64,000 bases of DNA from Chryseobacterium indicum (GCF_021504595.1 NZ_JACSGT010000001.1:1364001-1428000), one strand, 5' to 3'; positions 33,849-44,265 are shown, numbered from the stretch's first letter. The notes: generated by a model from the letters alone, not told the origin. Numbers and translations are program-made.

Positions 33849-34712
33849 ATGGCAAACTTAAAAGAAATACGAGGCAGAATTACGTCTATCTCATCCACGA
33901 TGCAGATTACCCGTGCTATGAAAATGGTTTCCGCTGCGAAACTGAAGAAAGCACAGGATGCAATCGTAATGTTAAGACCTTATTCTGAGAAATTACAGGA
34001 ACTTATCCAGAATGTAAATTCCAGTTCAGATCCTGATCAGATTTCTGTTTATGCTCAGAAGAGAGAAGTAAAAAGAGTGCTTTTTATTGCAATTACTTCA
34101 AACAGAGGTCTTGCCGGAGCTTTTAACTCATCTATTGTTAAGGAGCTTAATGCACAGTTTCAGAACAAATCTCAATATGAGGTGGAAGTTTTGTCTATCG
34201 GTAAGAAAGCTTTTGATGCTGTAAGAAGAACCCGTAAGGTATACGCAAACGAAAGTGCTGTTTACGATAATCTGAACTTCGATACGGTAGCTCATGTTAC
34301 TGAAGCTGTAATGAAAAACTTTACAGAAGGTAAATTTGATGAAGTATATTTAATTTATAATAAATTCGTTAATGCTGCCACTCAGGAAGTAACTACAGAA
34401 CAGCTTCTTCCAATTTCAATGCCTGAGAATACAGAACCTCAGGTAGAAACAGATTATATTTTTGAGCCAAACAGAACAGAAATATTAGATAATCTGATTC
34501 CTAAATCGATCAAAACTCAGGTTTTCAAAGCCATCCTTGATTCTGTAGCTTCTGAACACGGAGCGAGAATGACAGCCATGCATAAAGCGACAGATAACGC
34601 GCAGGCTCTGAAAAATGATTTGGTAATTTTCTACAACAAAGCAAGACAGGCTGCTATTACAAACGAGATCTTAGAGATCGTTTCCGGAGCAGAAGCTTTG
34701 AAAAATTCGTAA
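33849..34712 (+). CDS. atpG: F0F1 ATP synthase subunit gamma
   Basis: 287 residues. N-terminal LKEIRGRITSISSTMQITRA and C-terminal SEHGARMTAMHKATDNAQAL are the gamma family ends that form the coiled-coil rotor. The middle has SNRGLAGAFNSSI. It ends the cluster, with a strong terminator behind it. atpD and atpC must lie elsewhere, as is usual in flavobacteria. Confidence 0.97.
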   Translation: MANLKEIRGRITSISSTMQITRAMKMVSAAKLKKAQDAIVMLRPYSEKLQELIQNVNSSSDPDQISVYAQKREVKRVLFIAITSNRGLAGAFNSSIVKELNAQFQNKSQYEVEVLSIGKKAFDAVRRTRKVYANESAVYDNLNFDTVAHVTEAVMKNFTEGKFDEVYLIYNKFVNAATQEVTTEQLLPISMPENTEPQVETDYIFEPNRTEILDNLIPKSIKTQVFKAILDSVASEHGARMTAMHKATDNAQALKNDLVIFYNKARQAAITNEILEIVSGAEALKNS

Positions 34713-34734
34713 AGAATTATTTTAACACAATATT

Positions 34735-34764
34735 AAAGCATCGTACATCACGATGCTTTTTTTG
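34735..34764 (+). terminator. Terminator of the ATP synthase cluster
   Basis: 10-bp perfect stem AAAGCATCGT with ACGATGCTTT, 5-base loop, then T run. Confidence 0.93.
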
Positions 34765-34788
34765 TTATTTTTATTTTGTATATATTTG
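34761..34788 (+). promoter_or_regulatory. Promoter now cut off from its gene by the IS element
   Basis: TTTG (34761-34764), 16 bp, TATATTTG (34781-34788). It points right into the IS element. Removing the IS and one target duplication would put it about 26 bp before the CNNM/CorC gene start. Confidence 0.65.
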
Positions 34789-34805
34789 TAGTACTAAATT
34801 TATAT

Positions 34806-36270
<1,465 letters not shown>

Positions 36271-36283
36271 ATATAATTTCTAA

Positions 36284-37642
36284 ATGGATTCGGACATAGT
36301 CAGGCTTTTGCTGGCCTTATTACTTGTTTTACTTAATGGCTTTTTCGTAGCCGCAGAATTTTCAATTGTTAAAGTTCGTTATTCACAGATTCAAATAAAA
36401 GCCGCAGAAGGAAACTCTATGGCAAAGCAGGCAGAGCATATCATCAAACATCTTGATGAATATCTTTCGGCTACACAGCTCGGTATCACGCTGGCTTCTC
36501 TGGCTTTAGGTTGGGTTGGAGAAAGCGCGTTACACCATATTGTAGAAAATATTTTCCATTCGCTTAGTATTGATCTTAGTCAGGCAACCATCACTTCCAT
36601 TTCGGTGATCACAAGTTTTGTACTGATTACGATTATGCACATTGTTTTCGGTGAGCTTATTCCGAAGTCAATTGCGATCAGAAAATCGGAATCTACTACA
36701 ATGGCAACTGCAATTCCGTTAAGAGTTTTTTATACGGTTTTCAAGCCTTTTATCTGGTTAATGAACCTGATGTCGAATACCTTTTTGAGACTGGTAAAGA
36801 TTCATCCGGCTTCAGAACATGAAATTCACTCTACAGAAGAACTTCAGCTTTTGGTAAAACAATCTGCCGACAGCGGAGAAATTGAAGAGGAAAATTATGA
36901 GATCATTAAAAATGCATTTGATTTTACAGATCATTCGGCAAAACAGATCATGGTTCCCCGTCAGAACATTACTTCCATAGATTTTGAAGAAGATATCAAT
37001 GAAATCATCAATAAAATCATGGAAAGCGGATATTCCCGTATTCCGGTCTACGAAAATTCTATTGATAATGTGATCGGTGTTTTGTATACTAAAGAAATCA
37101 TCAGAGAATTTGTAAAAAGAAAAGGTGAACTGAATCATGAAGATCTTAAAGAACTGATGCGTGACGCATTTTTCGTGGTAGGAAGTAAAAAGATTTCAGA
37201 CTTACTGAAAATTTTCCAACAGAAAAAGCAGCATTTGGCAATCGTTATTGATGAATTCGGAGGAACTGAAGGAATCATTACTCTCGAAGATATTTTGGAG
37301 GAGCTTGTAGGAGAAATTCAGGATGAAGAAGACGATGAAGAAAAAATTGTAGACAAGATCGGAGAAAATACATACTGGGTTCAGGCAACACAGCCATTGG
37401 ACGAAATTAATGAATTCATCCCTAAAAAATTGCCGCTTTCCGAAGAAAGCGAGTACAATACATTAGCCGGTTTTATTCTTCATGCTTTAGCTGATATTCC
37501 GGAAGAAAATCAGGAATTTGATCTGGAAGATTATCATTTTAAAATTCTTAAGATGAATAATAAGAGCGTTGAACTGGTAGAACTGGTCTATGAAGAACCG
37601 AACAGCATCAGTGATCTTGCAGAAAAAATAGGAGAAGTTTAA
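36284..37642 (+). CDS. CNNM/CorC-type transporter-associated protein
   Basis: 452 residues. The DUF21/CNNM membrane domain (about 1-190) shows LLLALLLVLLNGFFVAAEF, a LASLALGWVGE segment and HIVFGELIPKSIA. A CBS pair follows (about 205-335; IMVPRQNITSID, FGGTEGIITLEDILEELVGE), then the C-terminal CorC_HlyC domain (YNTLAGFILHALADIP). Family members are linked to Mg2+/Co2+ efflux or sensing; the older label hemolysin is misleading. The start is only 14 bp from the right end of the IS element, so its native promoter has been displaced. ClpS follows after 11 bp. Confidence 0.92.
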   Translation: MDSDIVRLLLALLLVLLNGFFVAAEFSIVKVRYSQIQIKAAEGNSMAKQAEHIIKHLDEYLSATQLGITLASLALGWVGESALHHIVENIFHSLSIDLSQATITSISVITSFVLITIMHIVFGELIPKSIAIRKSESTTMATAIPLRVFYTVFKPFIWLMNLMSNTFLRLVKIHPASEHEIHSTEELQLLVKQSADSGEIEEENYEIIKNAFDFTDHSAKQIMVPRQNITSIDFEEDINEIINKIMESGYSRIPVYENSIDNVIGVLYTKEIIREFVKRKGELNHEDLKELMRDAFFVVGSKKISDLLKIFQQKKQHLAIVIDEFGGTEGIITLEDILEELVGEIQDEEDDEEKIVDKIGENTYWVQATQPLDEINEFIPKKLPLSEESEYNTLAGFILHALADIPEENQEFDLEDYHFKILKMNNKSVELVELVYEEPNSISDLAEKIGEV

Positions 37643-37653
37643 ACAATAGAAAA

Positions 37654-37959
37654 ATGATTTTTTATAACCATATAAAAGATTACGAAAATCCGAAACGTCA
37701 ATATGAAGAAGATGTTCTTGTTCTGGACGAAACGGATGAAGTATACAAGTTAGTCCTGCATAATGATGATGTCCATACATTTGATTATGTAATTGACTGC
37801 TTGATAGAGATCTGCAAACATACCTTAGAACAGGCAGAACAATGTACAATTCTTGTCCATTTTAAGGGTAAATGTACCGTAAAAACAGGTTCACTGGATA
37901 TTTTGAAACCGATGCACGAAAAACTGCTTTCAAGAGAATTAACCAGCGAAATCGTATAA
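37654..37959 (+). CDS. clpS: ATP-dependent Clp protease adaptor ClpS
   Basis: 101 residues. The core YKLVLHNDDVHTFDYVIDCL contains the NDD..T(F) signature of ClpS, and CTVKTGSLDILKPMHEKL completes the small alpha/beta fold. ClpS binds ClpA-type unfoldases and delivers N-degron substrates to ClpP. It lies 11 bp behind the CNNM gene, so the IS insertion may affect its expression as well. A clear terminator follows. Confidence 0.92.
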   Translation: MIFYNHIKDYENPKRQYEEDVLVLDETDEVYKLVLHNDDVHTFDYVIDCLIEICKHTLEQAEQCTILVHFKGKCTVKTGSLDILKPMHEKLLSRELTSEIV

Positions 37960-37967
37960 AATTGATC

Positions 37968-37996
37968 AGCTCCGACCATCGTCGGAGCTTTTTTTA
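37968..37996 (+). terminator. clpS terminator
   Basis: 9-bp perfect stem AGCTCCGAC with GTCGGAGCT, 4-base loop, seven T. Confidence 0.94.
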
Positions 37997-38106
37997 TTAG
38001 AGCAGTCAATCATCAATTCATTAGAAGCCGTAAGCTAAAAGTGGAATTTATGATCCTGTGTTTTTGTACAGTATTTTTTCTGAACAATTTCAGCTTTTAA
38101 TATTTA

Positions 38107-38134
38107 TTTGCATTCAAGTAAAATAGTATATTTG
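38107..38134 (+). promoter_or_regulatory. Promoter of udk
   Basis: TTTG (38107-38110), 16 bp, TATATTTG (38127-38134), 25 bp before the udk start. Confidence 0.72.
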
Positions 38135-38159
38135 TAAAAACTATAAAGAAACAAAAACA

Positions 38160-38774
38160 ATGCTTGTAATAGGAATTGCAGGAGGTACAGGCTCCGGCAA
38201 AACTACGGTTGTTGATAAGATAATTCAGCAGCTTGACATCGAAGGAATGAACATCCTTTCTCAGGATAACTATTATCATGATAATCATAATCTTACATTG
38301 GCGGAAAGAGAAGCCTTGAATTATGATCATCCCAAATCCATCGATTTTGACCTTCTGATACAACATGTAAAAGCTTTAAAAAATAACGAATCAATAGAGC
38401 AGCCGGTTTACAGCTTTGTAACGCATGGAAGAACAGGAGATCACGTTACCGTAGAACCTAAAAACGTATTGGTAGTAGAAGGAATTCTGGTTCTTACCAA
38501 CAAGGAATTACTGAAGGAATTCGACCTTAAAGTTTTTGTGCATGCAGATTCGGACGAAAGGCTGATCAGGAGGATCAGGAGAGATACACAGGAAAGAGGA
38601 AGAGATTTAAATGAAGTTCTGCACCGTTATCAGACAACTTTGAAACCGATGCATCAGGAATTTATTGAACCTTCCAAAAATGAAGCAGATCTGATCATCC
38701 CGAATATGAGACAGAATTCCGTTGCGATTGATTTTTTAACCACCGTTATTAAAAACTCGTTGAGAAAACATTAA
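38160..38774 (+). CDS. udk: Uridine kinase
   Basis: 204 residues. P-loop GIAGGTGSGKTT (5-16), YYHD and NYDHPKSIDFDLL of the nucleoside site, LVVEGILVL and RLIRRIRRDTQERGRD of the lid are all typical. It phosphorylates uridine and cytidine to UMP and CMP in pyrimidine salvage. One base separates it from the divIC-like gene, so the two share a transcript. Confidence 0.96.
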   Translation: MLVIGIAGGTGSGKTTVVDKIIQQLDIEGMNILSQDNYYHDNHNLTLAEREALNYDHPKSIDFDLLIQHVKALKNNESIEQPVYSFVTHGRTGDHVTVEPKNVLVVEGILVLTNKELLKEFDLKVFVHADSDERLIRRIRRDTQERGRDLNEVLHRYQTTLKPMHQEFIEPSKNEADLIIPNMRQNSVAIDFLTTVIKNSLRKH

Positions 38775-38775
38775 A

Positions 38776-39129
38776 ATGAAAGAAAATAAGCTTATTAAAG
38801 ACATTCAGCCCAAGTCTGAAACATTCAAACTTATTCAGAAATATTTTTTGAATAAATATACCATTACAATCTGTCTGTTTCTGGTCTGGATGATTTTCTT
38901 TGATAAAACTTCTTTTCTGGTAATTAATGAACTGAACGGCGAAATCAGCAAATATGAAGAACAGCTTCAATATTATAAAACTGAATACGAAAAGAACGAT
39001 GCGTTTTATAAAAAGCTGATGAACAATAAGTCTGAAAAAGAAAAATACGCAAGAGAAAACTACTTCATGAAAAAACCAAATGAAGAAATTTTCATCTTGG
39101 TCGTGGACAGCGCAAACACGAAGAAATAA
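38776..39129 (+). CDS. DivIC/FtsB-type septum formation protein
   Basis: 117 residues. A short cytoplasmic N-terminus is followed by one membrane helix (about 35-52, YTITICLFLVWMIFF). A coiled coil comes next (LNGEISKYEEQLQYYKTEYE), then KYARENYFMKKPNEEIFIL. That RENY..KKP..E pattern marks FtsB/DivIC, which with FtsL/FtsQ activates septal peptidoglycan synthesis. Co-transcribed with udk. Confidence 0.88.
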   Translation: MKENKLIKDIQPKSETFKLIQKYFLNKYTITICLFLVWMIFFDKTSFLVINELNGEISKYEEQLQYYKTEYEKNDAFYKKLMNNKSEKEKYARENYFMKKPNEEIFILVVDSANTKK

Positions 39130-39310
39130 TTCTTTAATGAATTCTCAATAGTGAATTCTGCTTCGCAAATGAATTTAAAAAAAAGATTTTTCATCATTTA
39201 TCATCATAGAAAAACCTTTGCGTTAAGATTATTAACGGATCATAATCAAGTAAAAATTGATGAATAAAAGCGGATTGACCATTGACCATTCACAAATTCA
39301 AACAAAAACT

Positions 39311-40462
39311 ATGTCAAATACAGCCTGGGAAAATTTAGTAAAAAAACAGCTTAAAACAGACGATATTTATCCAATCCTTACCAAAGAAAATCTGGAAGGA
39401 ATTATGGTGAAACCTTTCTACGATTCTGTACAGAAACCATTGGTAAATCTGCCGAAAATTGAAGAAAGCACCCATTTGGTAGCAAAATATCATGAAAGTT
39501 TAGAAGAAGATGTTTTTGCCTTTATTTTAGACCAAAATGTAGAAAACCTCGAACAGAAAACCATTTTCGTGAATAATGCGGAACTCGCAGGTCACATCAG
39601 TCCGAAAGAAGAAGATCAATACTTTTCACTAATTGATGTTTTTGATGAAAAACAAGCTGTAATTAATGACCAGTTGGTAAAAGAATTACTCGCAAAACAA
39701 TTCAGAAGACATATTTGTGTAGATATTTCCCTTCATCAGAATGCCGGAGCCGCTATTTTTCAACAATTGGGAATTGCTTTGGCAAAAACAAAAGAACTTG
39801 TAGAGATCTATGGTTCTGAGATTTTAAATAAACTGATCTTCAGAATAGCAGTCGGCAGAAATTACTTCTTTGAAATGGCAAAACTGAGAGCCTTTAAAAT
39901 AGTTTTCAATCAATTGTCAAAAGAATACGATCTGGATGAAATTCCGTACATTTTTGCAGAAACTTCCCTGAGAAATAAAGCGGTTTCCGATAATGAAAAT
40001 AACCTGATCCGTTCTACTTTAGAGCTTGCAGCAGCCATGATCGGCGGAGCAGATGCCGTTTTCAGCAATAACTATCTGGTAGAAAAAAGCACCGAAAACT
40101 CAGAAGAAATCTCCTTCAAACAGCAGATTGTTCTGGCTTACGAAAGCATCATCAATGTTTTTGAAGATGCCTCTAACGGAAGTTATTATGTAGAAGATAT
40201 TACACAGCAGATCGCGGAAAAATCTTGGGCGTTTTTTGTGGAAATAGAAGAGAACGGAGGTTATCTGGAACTTTTAAAACAGGGAGCAATTCAGAAAAAG
40301 ATCTACGATCACGCCATTGAAGAACAGAAGTGGGTGGAAGAAGGCAAAATAAAGCTGATTGGCGTTAATTTATACCCAAAATTAGACGTTAAAAAGTCTA
40401 TTGAGGAACTTTATAACGAAAAAGAAATAAAAGCCGTTCGATGGGCTGAAATGTTTGAGTAA
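39311..40462 (+). CDS. Methylmalonyl-CoA mutase small subunit
   Basis: 383 residues from ATG 39311, the first ATG after an A-rich leader. ATG 39260 would add 17 residues of noncoding character. The TIM-barrel of the mutase family is recognisable (NTAWENLVKKQLKTDDIY, GGADAVFSNNYLV, ASNGSYYVEDITQQIAEKSW). In heterodimeric mutases the small subunit lacks adenosylcobalamin and supports the large one in succinyl-CoA/methylmalonyl-CoA interconversion. It is shorter than many homologs. The large subunit gene is not adjacent; DinB and methyltransferase genes follow instead. Confidence 0.85.
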   Translation: MSNTAWENLVKKQLKTDDIYPILTKENLEGIMVKPFYDSVQKPLVNLPKIEESTHLVAKYHESLEEDVFAFILDQNVENLEQKTIFVNNAELAGHISPKEEDQYFSLIDVFDEKQAVINDQLVKELLAKQFRRHICVDISLHQNAGAAIFQQLGIALAKTKELVEIYGSEILNKLIFRIAVGRNYFFEMAKLRAFKIVFNQLSKEYDLDEIPYIFAETSLRNKAVSDNENNLIRSTLELAAAMIGGADAVFSNNYLVEKSTENSEEISFKQQIVLAYESIINVFEDASNGSYYVEDITQQIAEKSWAFFVEIEENGGYLELLKQGAIQKKIYDHAIEEQKWVEEGKIKLIGVNLYPKLDVKKSIEELYNEKEIKAVRWAEMFE

Positions 40463-40596
40463 TTCTTGAAAATATCAAAAAAAATTTAATTATTATTTTT
40501 ATTACATTTCAACAAAGAAAAATCTAAAAGGCTTGATCCTCTATCACCAAATACAATTACTTTAAAAGAAAAGTCTGTTCTATAAGCTATTCAAAG

Positions 40597-41037
40597 ATGA
40601 AGGAAAAACTGATTGATTTATTCGAATATACTTATCATTTCAACAAAGAAATGATTAAAATTATATCTGAAAATCTTGAAAAGGTTGATGAAAAAACAAT
40701 CATTCTTATCAATCATACTTTAAATGCCCAGCAAATTTGGAATTCCCGGATTTTAAATGAAAAATCTTTTGAGGTTTGGCAAATTAATTCTTTTGAAAAT
40801 TTAAACGGGATTAATCAGCAAAACTTTAATAAAAGCCTTGAAATTGTTCAGAAATTTCATCCGGATCAAAAAATTGAATATCAGAATTCAGGAGGAACGA
40901 AGTTTGAAAACACAGTTTTCGAAATGCTTTTTCAGGCAATTAATCATTCCACTTATCACAGAGGACAAATCAATACGTTATTGAAACAAAGCGGAATTAC
41001 TTCTGTTTTAACGGATTACATTTTTTATAAAAGATAA
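40597..41037 (+). CDS. DinB family protein
   Basis: 146 residues with the four-helix DinB/YfiT pattern. The metal-binding histidines are visible in ILINHTLNAQQIWN and in the pair INHSTYHRGQIN. Members include metal-dependent thiol transferases and many proteins without known activity. Six bases separate its stop from the next gene, so the two are probably co-expressed. Confidence 0.85.
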   Translation: MKEKLIDLFEYTYHFNKEMIKIISENLEKVDEKTIILINHTLNAQQIWNSRILNEKSFEVWQINSFENLNGINQQNFNKSLEIVQKFHPDQKIEYQNSGGTKFENTVFEMLFQAINHSTYHRGQINTLLKQSGITSVLTDYIFYKR

Positions 41038-41043
41038 AAAACT

Positions 41044-42192
41044 TTGAAAAAAGAGATTTTATATCAGGAAATTCAGCAATTTATCAATGCAAATCTAAAC
41101 GCAGATTTGCATTCTTTGTTATTAAAAAAATCCCCGTTTCCAGAAGTTTCTATACAAGAAATTGTTCAGCAGATCAAAGGAAAGCAGGTTGCACAGAAGA
41201 AATTTCCGTTCTTGCTGAAAGAAGGAATTATTTTTCCTCCACAACTGAATTTAGAGCAGTCTTCCTCCGAAAAAACAGCATTGTATAAATCTCGAATCTT
41301 AAAAGGTAACAAGTTCATTGATTTAACCAGCGGCTTTGGAATTGATGCCTATTATTTATCCGAAAATTTTGACAAAGTAACTTTAGTAGAACAAAATCAG
41401 GAACTTCTGGAAATTGTTGAACACAATTGGAACATTTTAGGAAGAAAAGCAAAGTTTGTCAACCAGAACCTCGAAGATTTTTTAAATGAAAATAAAGAAA
41501 CTTACGATATAATCTATCTTGATCCCGCGCGAAGAGACCACAATAAAAATAAAGTCTTTTTACTCGAAGATCTGTCGCCAGATATTATTGAGATTCAGGA
41601 AAAATTACTTTCTGTTTCCAGTAAGGTAATAATAAAACTTTCGCCGTTAATTGATCTGAAATATCTGGTTTCTGTTTTACCCAACCTTTTCAGGATCGAT
41701 ATTATTGCAGTAAAAAATGATGTTAAAGAAGTCGTAGTATTTTTGTCAAACCAAAATTCAGATAAGATCATCTGTCATTGTGTAAACCTTGAAAGTGAAG
41801 AATCGATGTTTACGTTCACATTTGGAGATGAAGAAACTACTGTTGCAGAGTTTGGTGAACCTGAAAAATACATCTACATTCCCAATAATTCGGTTTTAAA
41901 AGCCGGAGTTTTTAATGTAATCTCAGAAAAATTCAGATTAAAAAAACTACATCCCAACACACATCTTTACACGTCAAATCAAAAGATAACTGATTTTCCC
42001 GGAAGAATTTTGGAGATGGAAGTTGTTGATGCTAAACAGATTGTAAAGAAAAGTCAGTTCAATATCATTTCCAAAAATTATCCTCTAAAACCGGAAGAAA
42101 TTAAGAAGAAATACAACCTGAAGGATGGCGGAGAAAACTATCTTATTTTTACACAATCCAAAAAAGGAAAAATTATACTAAAATCAGTATAA
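41044..42192 (+). CDS. Class I methyltransferase, PG_1098-like
   Basis: 382 residues starting at TTG 41044; no in-frame ATG gives a sensible N-terminus. The Rossmann SAM site is FIDLTSGFGIDAYYLS (about 98-113), and the catalytic/target loop is IIYLDPARRDHNKNK. A helical N-terminal domain (about 1-85) and a C-terminal THUMP-like region (about 290-382, FPGRILEMEVVDAK) complete the Porphyromonas PG_1098 layout. DPARR-type loops are known from nucleic-acid methyltransferases, so an RNA substrate is likely but unproven. Confidence 0.85.
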   Translation: MKKEILYQEIQQFINANLNADLHSLLLKKSPFPEVSIQEIVQQIKGKQVAQKKFPFLLKEGIIFPPQLNLEQSSSEKTALYKSRILKGNKFIDLTSGFGIDAYYLSENFDKVTLVEQNQELLEIVEHNWNILGRKAKFVNQNLEDFLNENKETYDIIYLDPARRDHNKNKVFLLEDLSPDIIEIQEKLLSVSSKVIIKLSPLIDLKYLVSVLPNLFRIDIIAVKNDVKEVVVFLSNQNSDKIICHCVNLESEESMFTFTFGDEETTVAEFGEPEKYIYIPNNSVLKAGVFNVISEKFRLKKLHPNTHLYTSNQKITDFPGRILEMEVVDAKQIVKKSQFNIISKNYPLKPEEIKKKYNLKDGGENYLIFTQSKKGKIILKSV

Positions 42193-42309
42193 AAATGTTG
42201 CCGAAAAAAATAGGAATCCTTAATTTTGGACAATTAAAAATTAATAAGAATCGTCTTTGTTAATCTATGCAAAATGATTCTGCTGATCTTAAAAAAATAA
42301 ATTTTACAT

Positions 42310-42582
42310 ATGAAAAAATTAGTTATATGTTTAGCTCTTGCTACCGTTGCTGTAAGCTGTAAGAAAATTCAGGCTGGAGGGAACAAAAATACCTTGAAAC
42401 TTGAAGAAGGAGCAGAAAGATATTCAGATGATCCTCAGGGTGAAGGTCATGGTCACGAAGCTGCCACAATGCATACAGAAGAGGCAACTGCAGAAAAGCA
42501 CGAAGCAGAAGCGCCAAAAACAGACAGTACAGCAACTGCAAAACCTGCCGAAGCTAAAGAAGCTCCAAAAGCTGAACACTAA
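42310..42582 (+). CDS. Small charged lipoprotein
   Basis: 90 residues. A lipoprotein signal (MKKLVICLALATVAVSC) ends in the lipobox cysteine C17. The mature chain is low-complexity: histidine-rich near 45-65 (GEGHGHEAA, TEKHEAEA-like) and then Ala/Lys/Glu/Pro repeats to the end. No known domain. The His/Glu clusters could bind metal, or the chain may be an unfolded tether. A terminator follows directly. Confidence 0.75.
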   Translation: MKKLVICLALATVAVSCKKIQAGGNKNTLKLEEGAERYSDDPQGEGHGHEAATMHTEEATAEKHEAEAPKTDSTATAKPAEAKEAPKAEH

Positions 42583-42600
42583 TTAAAAGTACAATATAAA

Positions 42601-42632
42601 AATGTCCCGCAGCAATGTGGGATATTTTTTTT
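42601..42632 (+). terminator. Terminator after the lipoprotein gene
   Basis: TCCCGC pairs with GTGGGA (one G-T pair), followed by a run of T that ends exactly where repeat copy A starts. Confidence 0.85.
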
Positions 42633-42740
42633 GAAGCTGTTTCGCGCTTTCCGCACTCGCTATTTTCTGGTTTTCGGCGCGGCGAAGCCGCGCCGAAAAC
42701 CAGAAAATGAGCTCAGACAAATGCTGCAATCACGGCTAAA
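42633..42740 (+). repeat. Dispersed hairpin element, copy A
   Basis: Conserved left end GAAGCTGTTTCGCGC with CTTTCCGCACTCGCTATTT, then a perfect 22-bp stem (42662-42683 with 42687-42708) around the loop GAA. The conserved right end GAGCTCAGACAAATGCTGCA follows, then ATCACGGCTAA. Copy B at 56140 has the same ends but a different stem sequence. No coding potential. Confidence 0.85.
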
Positions 42741-42885
42741 CTGAAGTCTGTGAGTCAATTTCAGGGATAAAATACCATTCAGATTAAGATTTTCCGACAG
42801 CACACATCAGACCTGAGGAAAATTATCTGTTTTTGTTTGTTCCTGAGAAGCAAATTTTTTACTTTTAGCAAAATAATATTTTACA

Positions 42886-44265
42886 ATGCAAGAGACATTA
42901 AATTACATCAACGAAAACAAACAGCGTTTCGTAAATGAATTATTTGAATTACTGAGAATACCTTCCATTTCTGCCGATCCGGCTTATAAAAACGATGTTT
43001 TGAAATGTGCAGATGTAGTAGCGGAACACCTTAAAAATGCAGGAGCAGATAATGTGGAAGTTTGCCAGACCAAAGGCTATCCTATCGTGTACGGAGAAAA
43101 AATTTTAAATACAGATTTACCTACGGTTTTAGTCTATGGACATTATGATGTTCAGCCTGCAGATCCGTTAGAATTGTGGACAAAACCGCCATTCGAACCT
43201 TATATTGAGAAAACAGAACTTCATCCGGAAGGAGCAATCTTTGCAAGAGGTTCAGCAGACGACAAAGGACAGTTTTTCATGCATCTGAAAGCTTTTGAAG
43301 CCATGATGAAGACCAATGCGCTTCCTTGCAACGTTAAATTTATTCTCGAAGGAGAAGAAGAAGTAGGCTCCGTAAGCTTAGGAGACTGGGTAAATGAAAA
43401 TAAAGAAAAACTCTCTTGTGATTGTATTTTAATTTCAGATACCCATATTTACAGCAACGAACAACCTACTGTTACCACAGGTTTAAGAGGATTAAGCTAC
43501 GTGGAAGTAGAAGTGGAAGGTCCAAACAGAGACCTGCATTCAGGACTTTATGGCGGTGCCGTTCCAAACCCGATCCACGTCATGTCAAGAATGATTGCTA
43601 AACTAATTGATGAAGACGGGCACATAACAATCGACGGATTCTATGATAATGTAGAAACCGTTTCAGATTCCGACCGTGCAGATATGAATAAGCTGAAAGA
43701 TAACCCTGAAGAATTCAAAAAATCTATCGGCTTAAACGGAGTGGAAGGAGAAAAAGGATATACTACACTCGAAAGAACCTCGATTCGCCCAACCTTAGAC
43801 TGCAACGGAATTTGGGGAGGTTATACAGGAGAAGGGGCAAAAACTGTAATTCCGTCAAAGGCTTTTGCTAAAATTTCAATGCGTCTGGTTCCGTATCAGA
43901 CTCCGGAAGAAATAACAGAAAAATTCACGAAATACTTTGAAAAAATTGCTCCGGAAAATGTAAAAGTAAAAGTTACTCCGCATCATGGAGGAATGCCTTA
44001 TGTTTTACCAACCGATACCAAAGAATTTTTGGCAGCAAAACAGGCAATGGAATCAGCCTTCGGAAAAGAAGTTCTTCCTTACAGAGGAGGAGGAAGTATT
44101 CCGATTACTGCTATGTTCGAGCAGGTTTTAGGAGCCAAATCTGTTTTAATGGGCTTTGGATTAGATTCAGATGCAATCCACTCTCCAAACGAACATTACG
44201 GGCTGTTCAATTTTTATAAAGGAATAGAAAGTATTCCGTTATTTTTTGAGAATTATGCGAAGTAA
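42886..44265 (+). CDS. M20 family dipeptidase
   Basis: 459 residues. Zinc and catalytic motifs are complete: VYGHYDVQPADP (H86, D88), ARGSADDKGQ, EGEEEVGS, DLHSGLYGG and a final zinc histidine in AIHSPNEHYG. The dimerisation (lid) domain lies at about 195-350. It is closest to the carnosinase-like/CPG2 dipeptidases that cleave short peptides in the cytoplasm. Single-gene unit with its own terminator. Confidence 0.93.
   Translation: MQETLNYINENKQRFVNELFELLRIPSISADPAYKNDVLKCADVVAEHLKNAGADNVEVCQTKGYPIVYGEKILNTDLPTVLVYGHYDVQPADPLELWTKPPFEPYIEKTELHPEGAIFARGSADDKGQFFMHLKAFEAMMKTNALPCNVKFILEGEEEVGSVSLGDWVNENKEKLSCDCILISDTHIYSNEQPTVTTGLRGLSYVEVEVEGPNRDLHSGLYGGAVPNPIHVMSRMIAKLIDEDGHITIDGFYDNVETVSDSDRADMNKLKDNPEEFKKSIGLNGVEGEKGYTTLERTSIRPTLDCNGIWGGYTGEGAKTVIPSKAFAKISMRLVPYQTPEEITEKFTKYFEKIAPENVKVKVTPHHGGMPYVLPTDTKEFLAAKQAMESAFGKEVLPYRGGGSIPITAMFEQVLGAKSVLMGFGLDSDAIHSPNEHYGLFNFYKGIESIPLFFENYAK

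Noticed and set aside
42662..42708. GC-rich stem of copy A as a terminator
   Set aside because: No T tract follows it and a good terminator lies just before it; the same frame recurs at 56140 as a dispersed element.
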